Part shown: piece by piece, positions 11,978 through 25,168 of the stretch
How positions within the stretch are numbered: position 1 is the first letter of the stretch
How the letters are laid out: the number at the start of each line of letters is the position of its first letter
Origin: Citrus sinensis
Taxonomy: Eukaryota; Streptophyta; Magnoliopsida; Sapindales; Rutaceae
Assembly: GCF_022201045.2 (NCBI RefSeq)
Contig: NC_068560.1
Coordinates: forward strand, 5,736,001-5,800,000
Reading direction: 5' to 3'
Length of the DNA: 64,000 nucleotides
Notes under the pieces: model-generated
Seen by the model: only the letters and a program-made list of their open reading frames with translations
What the model was told of the DNA's origin: nothing
Database searches by the model: none
Program-made: the position numbers and the translations under genes

Positions 11978-14900
11978 ATGGATCGGTTTGGTCCAGATGA
12001 ATCTCCAGTGAGAGAATACTCGGATGAAGGAGCATATGATGATAATTTGGACCAAAATGAGACTGTGCATCGGAGCAAGGAAAGGAACAAGGGCAAGAGC
12101 CGAGGAGATGAAAAGGATCGTAGAAGCAAAGACAGAAGAGATTCTGAAAAGGACAGAAAGGAAAGGAGGAGGGAAGACCGAGATGAGCGTGACAAGGAGA
12201 GAAGCAAAGAAAAACCTAGAGATAGGGACAAGGATAGGAAGGAAAAGGAACCAGAGAGAGATAGGGAAATTGAGAAGGAGAGGGGAAAGGATAAAAGTAG
12301 AGACAGGGAAACTGAGAAGGAGAGGGGAAAGGATAAGAGTAGAGACAGGGAAAAGGAAAGAGACAAGACCAGAGACAAGGAAAGGGAGAGAGGGAGAGAG
12401 AAACATAAGGATAGAGAGAAAGAAAGGGAAAGCGAGAAGGATAGGGAAAGAGATAAGGCAAGAGAGAAAAGTAGGGAGAAGGGGAGGGAGATGGAATTAG
12501 ATAAAGAGAGGTCAAGAGAGAGAGATCGAGTGAGTAGGAAGGCGCATGAGGAGGATTGCGCTAGGAGCAATGATAATATGCCTAAATTGGATAATGAGGA
12601 TAATATGAATAGGGATATTAACAAGCACGGGAAGGTTTCTTATGATGACACAGATGATCAAGATAATGAGGATGCACATGTGTCAACATCAGGTCTCGGG
12701 GATCGCATTTTGAAGTAAGTGAATAACTATTGATTCATTCTTTTGTTTTCATGTTTTGTATCTGTCTAATGTAGTCAATTATCATTTGGTTACATATTGG
12801 ATCCCGTATGTGTTTGTTTTTTGTTTTCCTCATAGCTCAATTGAGATTGGTCTTCTGTTACTGTGAAAAAGTGTCACGTCTCTTTTGCTGCTTTAAGTTT
12901 AAGCATCTTTTTCATGTGCTGATATTTTAATTGACTTGTATCATAGCATATTGTTGTTGCTGGGATTTTGTCAAATATGTTCTTTTAGTGGCAATACTAT
13001 TGAATTTAATTTATTTTCACGAAAGTTTAATGTATTCATTTGGTAATTTTTTTTTTTTTTTGGATATTTTGACTTACAGATGCTGTCAGTAAATTTTGGT
13101 TAGTGATGGTTTGAGATTACGTATGAATAAAAACAGAAAAACAGTTATGCTCTGACTTTGCGACAATTTTCTGCATTATTTTGTTTTTGCATTTTTCCAG
13201 ACCAATTGGGTCACAGCTAACTGCCTGCTCTTTTGAGCATTATTGATTCATTTCTCTTGTTTGTACCTGCATTTCCATTCTCATTTGAAAATTTTATTCT
13301 CTTTTCTGTTTTAAGAAATGTAACCATGCTTTCTCTACACTGCATATAGGTATATCTCACACGTGTGTCCGGGCATCAAATTAGCATTATGAAATTTCCT
13401 GAATTTTTCTATATTTTTCTTTGTACTAAATAACATATGTTATAGGAGTTTGTGACTTTCCATTCATATTTTGTTCTGAATTGTTGCTCTTGGTGTTGAT
13501 TTTGTCGCCAGTATGATTATCCATGTGTTATTATTTAATTCAAGCTCTTCAAGACGTATGGAAAAGTTTCATATGATATGAATAATATTGAGATATATTG
13601 ATCTCTGTATTTTTATTATTTCCCCAGGATGAAAGAAGAAAGACTGAAGAAAAATTCTGAAGGCGCACCAGAGATTTTATCATGGGTTAATCGGAGTCGA
13701 AAAATCGAGCAGATTAAGAATGTTGAAAAGAAGAAAGCCTTACAGCTTTCCAAGATTTTTGAGGAGCAAGTTAGTATCTTTTATTTGTATTTCCTTGCAT
13801 TATGTCTTAAAAATATGTTCATATCAAGGGATGCTAAGAACCAATATGATGGTATGCAATTTTGTAGGACAACATTGTTCAAGGAGAAAGTGAAGATGAG
13901 GAGGCAGGGCAGCACAGTAGCCGTATGTTACTATTTTACCTCAACATCTTGTTTTCTGATAATCACTAATATTATGTGCATGTATGCATGTAGAACAGCA
14001 TAATACCTACATATGTTATCTTTACTTGAGAGGTCTTGTTTCTCTTAACAACAATCGATCTTGTAAGCAATACTGCTATTTAATTTTTGAGTGAGACCCT
14101 CAACATTGTAAGTATCCCAAGACTTTTAATAGTATAAGATGAACACGTATTGTAGCATAATGGTGGGGCTCTGTCTGTTATTCTGGACGAATACATGCAC
14201 TGTTACTGTTCTATGGCCATTTTTGGATCATTGGTCGGTCTCTGGTTCATGGGATGTGATTTTTCTTATTAGCTTTTACTTGCACGTTTTGCATTCTAAT
14301 TTTCATGGTTAGAACTTAGATGTTCTTGCTGATTGATGTGATCATGTCTTGGTGAGGACTTGTAATTATGCTGATCAGATTTTTGTCACTTCTATTTTGC
14401 AACTGTTGTCAACAGATGATCTAGCAGGGGTAAAAGTTCTTCATGGTCTTGACAAAGTAATGGAAGGTGGAGCAGTCGTTTTGACTCTCAAGGATCAGCA
14501 AATACTGGCTGATGGTGACATCAATGAAGGTAAATCTAGTTTGGTATTCGCTTTTACATTTACTGGCCTCCATCTCATTAAATGACTAGACTCTTTTGCA
14601 ACATAACTTTTTGTCTGGTGTGACAGACGTTGATATGCTTGAAAATATTGAAATTGGAGAGCAGAAGAGACGAGATGAGGCCTACAAGGCTGCAAAGAAG
14701 AAAACTGGAATCTATGATGATAAGTAAGATGAATGTTACTATTGTTGTATTAGTGTTGTGCACATATATGATAATGACCAACTGTTGTGGTGTGTTCTGG
14801 CACTCAGGTTCAATGATGACCCTAGTTCAGAAAAGAAGATTCTTCCGCAATATGATGAACCGGCTACAGATGAGGTTTTTCTCTCCTGCTTTTGTTGATT

Positions 14901-17900
14901 CTTTTTATCATTTGAGCCATTCCTATTGTGATTTTGTTCTTAAACTGAATGCTTACTTTCAGGGACTAACTCTGGATGCAAGGGGTCGCTTCACTGGTGA
15001 AGCAGAGAAGAAACTGGAGGAGGTAATTTTCTCTTGGCAATTGTGAATACAAAAGCAATTTAATGTATATAATCAGCTTTATTTTGCTGATGTGGGCATT
15101 TTTTTCCTTTCTTCATACCAGCTCCGCAGAAGGATACAGGGTGTTCAGGCAAATAATAGCACCGGAGATCTCAACTTGTCTGCAAAGATTACATCAGATT
15201 ACTTTACCCAGGAAGAAATGCTTCAGTTTAAAAAGCCTAAGAAGAAGAAGAAATCCATACGGAAGAAAGAGAAGTTGGATTTAGATGCCCTTGAAGCAGA
15301 GGCGCTCTCTGCAGGGTTGGGTGTTGAGGACCTTGGATCTCGGAAGGATGGGAGAAGGCAGGCAATCAGAGAGGAGCAAGAGAAATCTGAGGCTGAAATG
15401 AAGAATAAAGCATATCAATCAGCTTATGCTAAAGCAGAAGAAGCAATTAAATCGCTGCGAATGGAACAAACTCGTCCAGTTAAATTGGAGGAGGAGAATG
15501 AAGAACCAATTGCTGATGATGAGGATGATTTATATAAATCCTTAGAAAGAGCAAGGAAATTAGCTCTTAAAAAGCAAGAGGCATCATCTGGTCCTGAAGC
15601 AATTGCACGACTTGCCACTAGTCAAACTGCTAATGAGCAAAGCACCACAAATGAAGAGTCAGAAGAAAAGAAGGTTGTCATTACTGAGTTGCAAGAGTTT
15701 GTGTGGGGTCTTCCAGTTGGTGAAGGTAATCTATTTACAATGTTATTTTTTAAAACCTATGCTATCTCAGCTTTTGTTTGTCGATTCTCTTTTATTTTCT
15801 TCCTCTCGTGTGCCAAGTTTACATGCTTGAGTTTGTTTGCATTAGTGCTTTTAACATTTAATCTGGTTTGACACTTTCAGAAGTCCAGAAGCAGGATCGA
15901 CAAGATGTTTTCATGGACGAAGATGAAGGCCCGAGAACTACTGACCATGAAATGAAAGATGAACCTGGTGGATGGACTGAAGTTAAAGAAACTGGTGAAG
16001 AAGAAAACCCTTCAAAAGAGGATAAGGAGGAGATTGTCCCAGATGAAACAATTCATGAGCTGGCAGTTGGGAAAGGATTAGCGGGAGCACTCAGTCTGCT
16101 TAAGGATCGTGGAACACTCAAAGAAGGTATTGACTGGGGTGGCAGAAACATGGACAAGAAAAAGAGCAAGCTTGTTGGCGTTGTTGATGACACTCCAAAT
16201 GTTGATAATAGATTTAAGGATCTTCGCATTGAGAGAACAGATGAATTTGGAAGAATTGTAAGTACTTAAGTGGTTTAACTGATTACATTATATATCCCTA
16301 TGGCTTGTTTTATTTCATGTGTTTTCTGCAGTTTATATCATACATGCATAGATTGAATTTATTTCCTGTTGAGTTATATCCCAATCAGTCACCTTTTTAT
16401 CTGAGTTTTATATTTACTGTTGGTATGTTTATGATCCTTGTCTTTTTGTGCCTTCGGCATGGTTCGAAAACACGTTTAGGCATGTTTCATGGCTAAATTG
16501 CAGGCTTGGTTGCAGGTTGCTTCTGGTAGAAGCAGTCTTTAATAGATTTTTGGTTTGAACTGGATGGGACTTTGGTTGTTCAAAGCTGTGGGGTTCGTGT
16601 TTCGGGAGCACACTTTTATAAACTTGTTATACATAAATCTCACAATATAAGTGGATTCCATAAGTTCTGACTTGTATCAGCTTGTTGGCATGAATATAGT
16701 ATGACATGGTTGTATGCATATGGTTTTTTGGCAGGTTATGTAGATTATGGTGCATTTTGATCTATTTAGATTTCAGGAAGCCATCTTGCATCTTTATGTC
16801 AAGCTTACTGTTCAAGCTGAACTTTAAGATAGTGTGTTCAATTTTTTCACAATATTAATGACAGGATTTGAAGTTGGATGTGACAATGAATTGTGATTAC
16901 TGCTTTTATCATTTAAGTATTGCTTTTATGTACTAACTCATTGAATTATTTCGTTTTTTTCAACCAGATGACTCCTAAGGAAGCCTTTAGGATGATTTCT
17001 CATAAATTCCACGGGAAGGGACCTGGAAAAATGAAGCAAGAAAAGCGCATGAAGCAATATCAAGAAGAATTGAAGTTGAAGCAAATGAAGAATTCTGATA
17101 CGCCTACGGAATCTGTGGAGAGGATGAGGGAAGCTCAAGCTCGGCTAAAAACACCTTATCTTGTCTTGAGCGGTCATGTTAAACCTGGGTATGGTACATT
17201 CCTCTTTTTATCACTGTTTTATTTTTTATTTTTTATTTTTTATTTTTTATCTTTTACTTTCTGTCATCATTGTTGGCTGCAAATTATGACAAAGTGAATG
17301 ACCTTGATGGCATCTGATGAATTTTTAGACCTTGACATTATTTTGTCTTTCGAGCTTCTTGACATTGTGGCAGCACCTCTTCTTATAAGATTATATAAAT
17401 TACTTAGCAGGACTTCTGATTGACAAAACAATATAGAGAAATGACCCTGTAGACAATTCTTAAAAGCTTGACTTGCATCACTTCTTACTAACTTCTTATA
17501 TGATTATTGTTTATTAAACATCAATATAACCGGTCATGAGATATTATTGATTTTATTTTCAAAAACAGAATAGATTTATTTTCTATTTTACATGAAATTT
17601 TTGATTAATCAGTTTTATTTTCTACATTCTAATTGTAGGCAAACTAGTGATCCTAGAAGTGGTTTTGCTACCGTTGAGAAGGATCTCCCGGCTGGGGGCT
17701 TAACACCAATGCTTGGCAATCGAAAGGTCAGTGAAACTTCTAACTTTCTTTGTTGGAATGTATCAATGCTCTAATATGTACATAGAAAAGTGTGAACTGC
17801 TACTATTTTCAGTTTCCACTTAACTTTTTTTTTTGTTTATTTTTAATTTGATGGGTCTTTCTCTATACCTGATTAATTTTTGCTTGTTCCCTTCCACAGT

Positions 17901-18405
17901 TCTACCCTTCTATTTAGTCTGATGGTTTGCCATTGTGCTAACTTGAGAGCTTGACAATAGCTGTACACAAGAAAATCTTGGGTGGGAGTCCCGTGGGACT
18001 ATCCTATTTATAAAAAAAAAAAACTGTGCACAAGTTTAAATTTTACTCTGATTATCATCATCTTGCTATGATTGGTTAATTTGGTTAATTTCAAAATGAA
18101 TGTGGACGTGGTAAGGATGGGCGTATCAGTGCATGGTATGCCCACCCAGTTCTACTTAAAAATCTCTATGCATGCAAGATTTCTAAAAGCTGGGACGTAG
18201 AGCAGGCTGAGATACATATGGGCTATGGCTCTTTCTCTATGCCCTATTTTGCCGTTTTATGTGCATTTCCTTTGTAAGAGAATACTTTTGACTGTCATTG
18301 AACTTAAATTGAATATTTCCAAACTTTCAGGTTGAGCATTTCTTGGGCATAAAGCGCAAGGGTGACTCCGAGAATACTAACTCACCAAAGAACCCCAGAA
18401 CTTGA
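11978..18405 (+). CDS. DOT2: SART-1 family protein DOT2/MDF-like (tri-snRNP-associated), 12 exons
   Basis: Exons: 11978-12714, 13628-13769, 13868-13922, 14416-14529, 14627-14723, 14808-14874, 14963-15022, 15122-15725, 15881-16257, 16968-17188, 17639-17726, 18331-18405. They total 2637 nt, 878 aa, with every junction in frame and GT-AG. SART1/Snu66 proteins belong to the U4/U6.U5 tri-snRNP and are needed for spliceosome activation; the Arabidopsis member DOT2/MDF affects meristem function and vein patterning. Residues about 25-210 are a Lys/Arg/Glu/Asp-rich domain with many RD and KD dipeptides. The SART1 core follows: LAGVKVLHGLDKVMEGG, VVLTLKDQ, and a coiled, charged centre. C-terminal landmarks include DEFGRIMTPKEAFR, the MLGNRKVEHFLGIKRK block and a basic tail. 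It is nuclear by family. Confidence 0.93.
12264..12347 (+). repeat. 42 bp tandem duplication in DOT2-like exon 1
   Basis: Two adjacent copies of a 42 bp unit (12264-12305 and 12306-12347) differ at only a few bases. They encode two 14-residue repeats, RE(I/T)EKERGKDKSRD. A third partial unit begins at 12348. The length is a multiple of three, so the frame is kept. Confidence 0.85.
17961..18034 (+). mobile_element. Very short poly(A)-ended retroposon with target duplication, in DOT2-like intron 11
   Basis: CTGTACACAAG (17961-17971) and CTGTGCACAAG (18024-18034) flank 52 bp that ends in A12. The insert contains GGGAGTCCCGTGGGACT and looks like the extreme 3' end of a SINE or a 5'-truncated retroposon. 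The 11 bp TSD has one mismatch. Confidence 0.55.
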
Positions 18406-19838
18406 AGCATTTGCGGACTATCATCGGTTGGTGATGAAGCAAACTCAAGCACTGTGGAAAGCAAGTGCTAGAAAAATGATTTTAAGGTTTAATTTTCTTT
18501 GCCATTGTAAGTGCACTCTGGGTTACCGAAACGGCCAGCCGCTGATCTATATTATCATATTGACATTTTGTTCCGGATTTTGATTGCAAATGAAATTTGC
18601 TTGTCATAGACTAAACAAAATGCTTAGATTTCAGATGGTCGAGTTTTGCAAAGTTCAATTGAGGAAGCTATGAATTTACCATGCGCTTCATGTATTGTTT
18701 CTTCTACATTTCTACCTTGTTAGTGATTAGATTTTGCAGCAACAATGCAAATACGTCAACTGCTTATGGTTAATTCAACAATGTGGTTTTTCTCCCTCTT
18801 TTGCAACATAGATGTGGCAAACTCAATGGTTGATTACTGCAAGGAATTTTATTATTAACTTTTACAAACTTCATCCTAATGAGTTGAGCATTTGTTGACT
18901 TTCTAGACTATTGTTTCTTTTTTTTTTTGAAAATTTTAAGCTTAAATTTCAAAGGAAATGTCTTATCTACCCCAAATTAATATTTTTTTTTTCACCTCCA
19001 ACTTTTTACTGTCTTTCGTACCATGATTAGTGGTAATAGTATGGCAGTTCTACGTAACACCAATGAATGAGATTTTCAGATCAATGTCAAGTGTTAAATT
19101 GACAATAAAAAAATTTTATCCTAACTTTATAAAGGGAGTGGTTAAGTTACTTTCAAGTGCAATCCAAAAATTAATTTTATTTAATAACAAAATAATTAAA
19201 TAATTAAATATGGTGTAACTCTTAGTTTGATTTTTTATTTTTTTAAATTAATCTTCCATATTGAAGTAGAAGACTTCTAAAAAAAATACGAATTAAGAGT
19301 GTTTGTGGATCAGATTTTACAAATTAGATATCAATTCATATCCGATCCACAATTTTGTAGATTATAAATTTTAAATCCAATCCAATATACAGATTGGTAA
19401 ATTCAATCCAAATCTAGTTCCTATGCATGTGGATCGGATGCAGATTTTTGACTCAATCCATATTTAATCCACTATTTGGGGGGTTAAAAATTTTTAATTC
19501 TATCTAATCCACAAATTAATTAAAAAATTAATATAAAAATAATTTTACTACAGATCAAATTCAAAATTAATTGTTTAAATAAAGTTAGAATAATACATTT
19601 AAAATTTCAAAATGTAACATATTGAAAAAAAAAAATCATTGGTTTAGATCCATATATGAAAAGCTTGAAAAACTTGGAAAGAAAGTAAGAAATTAAACTT
19701 GATTACCTCAAGTGCTGAGGTAAAATGATGATGGCTTTGTGTGTGTGGTGAGATAGAGGTTTGGTGTTATGTGCAAAAGTGTTCTATTTGGCTTAAGGTT
19801 TTTTGTTTTGCTTTCGAATTTTTACTGTTTTAGAAAAT
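18406..19838. other. Intergenic: DOT2-like 3' UTR, then AT-rich old repeat
   Basis: The first part, about 18406-18900, is probably the 3' UTR and terminator region of the DOT2-like gene. From 19296 to 19560 the sequence is a decayed repeat rich in GGATC(A/G)GAT and its complement, resembling 28200-28365 on the other side of the viral insertion and 48000-48190. No gene is seen. Confidence 0.45.
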
Positions 19839-20332
19839 TATATATATATATATATAAAAGGGAAAACAAGTTTCTTGTTTTTTGCTTTGAAGGATATACT
19901 ATCATAATTGACAGTATATGGAGTTATAAGATTTATAAAAGGAGTTCCCAAAATAATGGCATGATGAATATCATTTGTGAGGACCAAAGAAGTTTTAAAA
20001 TCAAAACCATTATTATGGATTGAGGCTTCAACCTTGGAACTGACATTCAGTTTTGAATTATTAGCGGCAGAAAGTCTTTCTTTTGTTTTTTCATGAAATC
20101 TTTTGGGGACGATGTCTTCTCTAATGCAATTTAAATCGGCGCCAGTATCAAAAAGGGCAATGGCATCCATTGCAAAATCATCAGAAAAGATTAAAGTGAC
20201 TTTAATCAAATACTTTCTTGTGGTGATTTGCTTTAAAACAAATATAAAATCATTGGGTACTGACTCAATATTTTCTACTTTAATTTCATCACCATCATCA
20301 GGATTAGATTCATTGTCAGAATTATCCTGCAA
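19839..20332 (-). pseudogene. Viral aspartic protease region, truncated copy 1
   Basis: An open minus-strand frame carries the retropepsin-type motif LFDTGADLNCI and a downstream ILGTPF block, typical of caulimovirid proteases. The frame runs into the (TA)n border at 19856, so everything downstream in the polyprotein (RT, RH) is absent here. A near-identical plus-strand copy starts near 25408. It continues the frame of the coat protein segment upstream apart from a stop at 20333-20335. Confidence 0.75.
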
Positions 20333-22583
20333 TTATTTTTGTAAAAGAAGTTGGATAGTATCAGAATCACTTTTTTGTTTTTCTTTTAAATCTCTGATTT
20401 TACATTTGATTTCTTTTATCTCTTTCTGAAGATCTTGGATATTAGGAACCGTCTTCTTAGTTTTCTTTTTATCCAAAATTTGAGTAAGATCATAAGAATT
20501 CTTTTTAACAATTAAGACTTTAGAAGTCTCGGCTTTATTAAAATCCAAAGTTTTCAAAAGTTTATCAAGATATTCTTTTTGAAGATTTGGATCAGAAATA
20601 TGCTTTACAAGTTCAAGAAAAGTTTCTTGGTCTTTAGTCAAAACATTGATTTTCTTTAAATATGAATCAGATTCAGATTCACTACTGCTAGATACAGAGT
20701 CATCTGAATCAAAAAGCTCATCAACTTGATATGGATCACTGTCTCCCGACATGGAAGATTCGGAATCAGAAGATTCGACAAGAAGGGGGGCTAATTTGGA
20801 AAGGATCTCTTCATCGAGGTCAAGTTCATGAAGCTTTTTGTTCATCCTGCAATAATTTGCAGTATGACCTTTCATGCCACATTTATGACATATAGCTTCT
20901 TTGTAATTGAAAGGGGTCTTTGGTTTGGCTCTAAACTCTTTTCTTTTAGAGAATTTGGGTTTCTTATAAGGCCTCAAAGGTTTCTTATAAGGAAGTTCTC
21001 TAAAATTACGAAAGAGTTTCCTAAAATTTTTTGATTTGTAATGTTTCCTGCGGGGTTTAGTAGAACACTCGCCATTACAATCTTTGGAAATAGAAGTTTT
21101 AAAGGGGTCATAATTGAATTGTTTACAGAAACCACATAATTCTTATTTAGACTTCTTAAGCTCCCACTTAAGTCATTTCTGTAATTTCAAATCTTGACAA
21201 ATCTTTAATCCTTCTTTATTGACAAAACTGACGAGTTCACCATAGGTGAGCTCATCATAAGGAATACGGTTATCATAAAGGGCTTTAATGGAATTTCTTA
21301 CCTTTTCACCTAGAAGAGTAGGTAATCCAGCGAGAAATTTTTCTTTTCAAGTTATATGATTTGCATCATCCCTTAGAAATAGTTTGGTAAAAAATGAGGT
21401 TTTGTAACTTTGAAATTCACTAAGTTTCCTACATCTTAAATTATGTAGTAACTCAGCGTTTTTATCACGAAGGTGTGAAGGGTCACCAATAAAATGGAGG
21501 GAAATTGTTAAAATTAGAGTAGCAACAGCATCCTGGATTGGATTGTTGAACTCATCAAGAATAGAGACTCAATTTTCATCGACTTGAATGGAATTTAGAA
21601 TGTCTAATTGTTGCTGATTAGTGAGAAGATGATCCCACCAACCTTTTAATTGACCAGTAAAACCGGCAATGAGGATTTCTGATATAGCACGATCAGAAGT
21701 TCCTGCTTGGGTTTTATAGGCATTGGCTGCCATTGTCATTTGTTGCAACAATCCTAGGATATTGTATTCAGACATACTGTCAATATTCCACTCATAGACT
21801 GAAGATGCATTATATCAGGATTGATTTAATGCACTTGGTCTATTATCTATTGCTAGATCCGGTGGAGTTTTGACAGTGGGAAGGGCTAATTCCCAATGAA
21901 TTTTGTTGGCTTTAGGAGTAGAAGGTTCTTCTTTGAAGGCTTCTATATCAGAAGAGGCTATAGACATTTGGTCTTGTTCTAATACTCCAATCTTGCTAGA
22001 TTGAGGAGTATCAGGGACTATCTGAACTTTGCTAGATGAGGAAGAAGCAGCTTCTATCCTATCTAATTGTTCTCTAATGGCTTTAGCAAAATCTGATTTT
22101 GACTCTTGAACAAGCTTTTGGCTAGTTTTCGAAACCTGAAAGGGTTTGAAAATAGGTTCCTTAAAGCTTTTTGTCAGAATCCGATTTTGTTGGAATAGGA
22201 GAAGTTGATGGAACAGTAATGGTTGACTTCTGAATTTGGTTTTCTATCCTAGTCAACTGCTTTCCGATTGTATTTAAGTTAGTATTACAGAAATTATTTT
22301 GTTGGATAATACTACTTAAATTTGCCTCGGAATCATTTGGTTTTGGGATTTTGTAAGGTGAAGCACGGATTTGGACAGGAGGTTCACCGTGGTCAATGGT
22401 TACACTCCGAAGAGGTGGGTGTTCAGACTCTATAGTTCTATCACTATCAAGAAGTTTCCATTCATGGACTTTCTTCCTAATAGTAATAGGGTTTGACTCT
22501 TTAAAAGGATAAGAGATGTTGTTATCAGAAGAATATATCTCAAACCAATCAAAAAATAATATATGAATTTTATGAAAATTCAC
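20333..22583 (-). pseudogene. Viral coat protein region and MP-CP linker, disrupted
   Basis: The minus strand encodes a charged linker (22583-22161), a coat-protein core with the block GFTGQLKGWWDHLL (about 21640-21680), and a CCHC zinc knuckle of form CxxCx4HTxxYC (about 20848-20890). A Ser/Asp/Glu-rich acidic segment and a Lys-rich end follow. The zinc knuckle normally binds viral RNA during packaging. At least four in-frame stops interrupt it (near 21570, 21350, 21175 and 21143), plus the one at 22161, so this copy is non-functional. Confidence 0.72.
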
Positions 22584-22913
22584 AAATTCATAGTAAGTTT
22601 GTTGGATTTCTTTTCTTTGGTTTAAAAAGTGTTTGAAAAACCAAAGTCTTTTTTCTTTGTTTAAATTAGAATAAAAATCATTATGCAGAAAAGTTTTATC
22701 TAATTCAAATTCTTTTTCAATGACATTAATGACATTTTCTGTAACAGCAGAAAACGTAGGGGAAGTTGGAGGAGAAGGTTCCTTCTCTTCCTGACTTTGT
22801 ACATGTTGATTACTAGTGTAGATCGGATGAGAAACACTAGTGGTGTAATCAACTGATCGAATGGAGGTACTAGGTATATCTGAAGTAGAAAACCTAGGTT
22901 GACTTTTTATGGA

Positions 22914-23909
22914 CTAAAAAGGGAGATTTATAACAGAGGCTATTTTTGTAAATTTCCTTTCTAATGAAGGAATGCTTGAGCACGACGCTTTATCAGAAAA
23001 TCTGGATGAGGTAGATCTCCTGAATGATAGTTTGACTTTACCATCGGAATACTGAGTCACATTTTGCAACTCTGTATTGGGCTCAAGTTGTTTCGGAATC
23101 ACTGGTGGAGCGGCTCCTTCAAGGATCCATTCCTCTGGAAGATTGACATCCTTCCATTGGATTGGTTTAGGAATGACCGTGTTTGCTTTGGACAAATCAG
23201 TCTGCAAGAGAAGGGTCTCATCTCCTTTCGACTGGTATTTATGATGTGTGCTAAATGCAGAAATCATGGCTTTGTAAGAAATTTTAAAAATTAATGCAAC
23301 TGGGATGGATCCCTTAATCATATGATAATTATGGGTTTTGATTTGCAAAATCATGCTCTTTAAAATATTTTTGTCTTTAAAAGAAATTGTTATATTTGGA
23401 TAACAATCAAAAGATATGGGACCTTTACATAGACTAGATTTGATACTACTTAGTAAAGAATCATCAAAAGAGATGAATCGCCCATCTCTAAGGACAGCAA
23501 GGATAGAAGTATCCAAACCTTCTTTGGTCAAAGGTTTTATTCCTACTTTGATTAGACCAATGTGAATATATTTGAAATTCTTTTCTTTTAATTTCTTTAA
23601 AGATTTTCCCGAAAACAAATAAATTGTTTCAAAAGGCTCTGAAAGAGTTATATCACGTTCTTCAGTCTTTATAATATAATCATGCTTTAAAAGATCAAGC
23701 ATTTTTGTTTTGTAAATCTTTTCCTTGGAAATTTTTGGAAGTTCCCAACAATCAATTGGTTTATCAAAGTTCTCAATAATGAATTCTTCTGAACTCACAA
23801 CATGCTTTGAATCACTAGTCTTCCCAGAAGAGGAGCTAGAAAAGGATGATGTTCTACAGATCGGAGGATCCATGGTCAAGACCTTATGGTCTATTTTTGG
23901 TTTGGTCAA
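22914..23909 (-). pseudogene. Viral movement protein region (30K superfamily)
   Basis: A 331-codon open minus-strand frame stands first in the viral polyprotein order. It has a Ser-rich N-terminus, then a beta-rich core including the SILAVLRDGRF block, which resembles the conserved Asp-containing motif of 30K movement proteins. The frame closes at 22914 before the linker, whereas in an intact virus it would be continuous with the coat protein. Assignment rests on position and that motif. Confidence 0.62.
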
Positions 23910-24839
23910 TATGGCTACAGGTATGGATTTACAGCCCTCAGCGGAATCCTTATCCTAAAATGGGACTTACAACCAGTAAAAATTTACCACAAAACAAAAC
24001 TTCAAAATAAACCATAAGATTTTAAACACGAAACTCTAAACAATAAAACACTAACCAAAAGGAAATATATGGGATCGAAGGATGGATGTGTTTTCGAAAT
24101 AATTCTTTATTGATTGCTTTAGATAAAAACAAATTGGATCGCGGTTGTTCAAATTTTAAATTCAGTTACCAACTTTAGATTAAGTAGATTTGCTTTGGAT
24201 CACGGTTGGTCAGGTTTTATATTTATTAAATTAGTACGTGGCGTTGTTAAACCAGATCGATGCAGAAGGGAATCTGCCTTTGGACCCAGATCTGACTTAG
24301 AACAGATCAATAGCTCGCACGTTCGGGTTTCTAGCCGATATACCAACTTAATTTTGCTTTACCAAATAATAATTAAGTTCTTTAGCAAGCCTAGCAACAC
24401 ATACATCTAAAAGCTTGGGTACAAACACAGTACCAGATCCGGTTCTCGGAAATTGTGCTCTGAAGGAATGGAGGGAGAAGAGAAGATTTTACAACTGAGG
24501 ATCGAGATCTGGTCTCTTTGCCTCAGAGGAACGTACAATTTATATGGCAGATCTGATACAGATCAGTCTGCAGAGCATGCATAGAAAGCTTTAAAAGACT
24601 GAAATTTAAATGCTTTAAATGTAAATTGCGGAAATTTAAATGTTACATAAAATTAAATTGCTGAAATTTAAAGTGCGGAAATTAAATTGCTTTAAATAAA
24701 ATTACAAATGCTTTAATAAAACTGGAATGAAATGCTTACATCGGTTCGTTTTCTTTGTAGAGAAGATAGGGAAATAATGGGAAATTAATCTGAAGACAGG
24801 AGAAATTCCTTTTTGTCTTCGGATTCCAGATTCCTATTC

Positions 24840-24877
<38 letters not shown>

Positions 24878-25168
24878 CTAGAGAGAAGGGAGAGAAGAAG
24901 AGAGAGAAGTTCTAAACTTAGAAATGAAAAACTTGAGGAGTCTGAGTCTTCCTCTCGGTTTTTATACAAAGATCTTTAAACTGTTCACTGTAGCGGGATT
25001 TTAAGTGTACAGTAAACTTTGGAAACCTGCACTGTTCACTGTAGCAGAGCTTTAAGTGCACAGTAACATTTGGATCGTATCTTTGAATAGTAGATTCTTT
25101 GTACAAAAATTGAAATACGATACGGGTGAAGAGACATGTGCGCTCTCACTTGTGTCCAGAGGACCACC
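23910..25168 (-). promoter_or_regulatory. Viral intergenic/leader region with promoter-like module
   Basis: Read on the minus strand, the region contains two copies of a roughly 43 bp element (25073-25031 and 25021-24980). These are followed by TATAAAAA (24966-24959), then a CT-rich tract (complement of the GA run 24841-24872), then about 900 nt of leader before the movement protein. That arrangement matches a caulimovirid pregenomic promoter and leader. I could not find a convincing tRNA-Met primer-binding site. Confidence 0.55.
24841..24872. repeat. (GA)n microsatellite
   Basis: About 16 GA units. On the viral (minus) strand it is a CT tract downstream of the TATA-like box. Confidence 0.9.

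Noticed and set aside
11923..12624. 233-codon Leu/Ser-rich frame on the minus strand
   Set aside because: It is the antisense shadow of the Lys/Arg/Glu/Asp-rich DOT2 exon 1; low-complexity purine-rich coding yields open antisense frames.
24420..24445. Candidate viral primer-binding site (TGGTACTG-like on the minus strand)
   Set aside because: It matches the tRNA-Met complement at only the first few bases, too weak to call.
24736..24969. Leu/Ser-rich small ORF in the viral leader
   Set aside because: Produced by the GA/CT repeat tract; no protein similarity.
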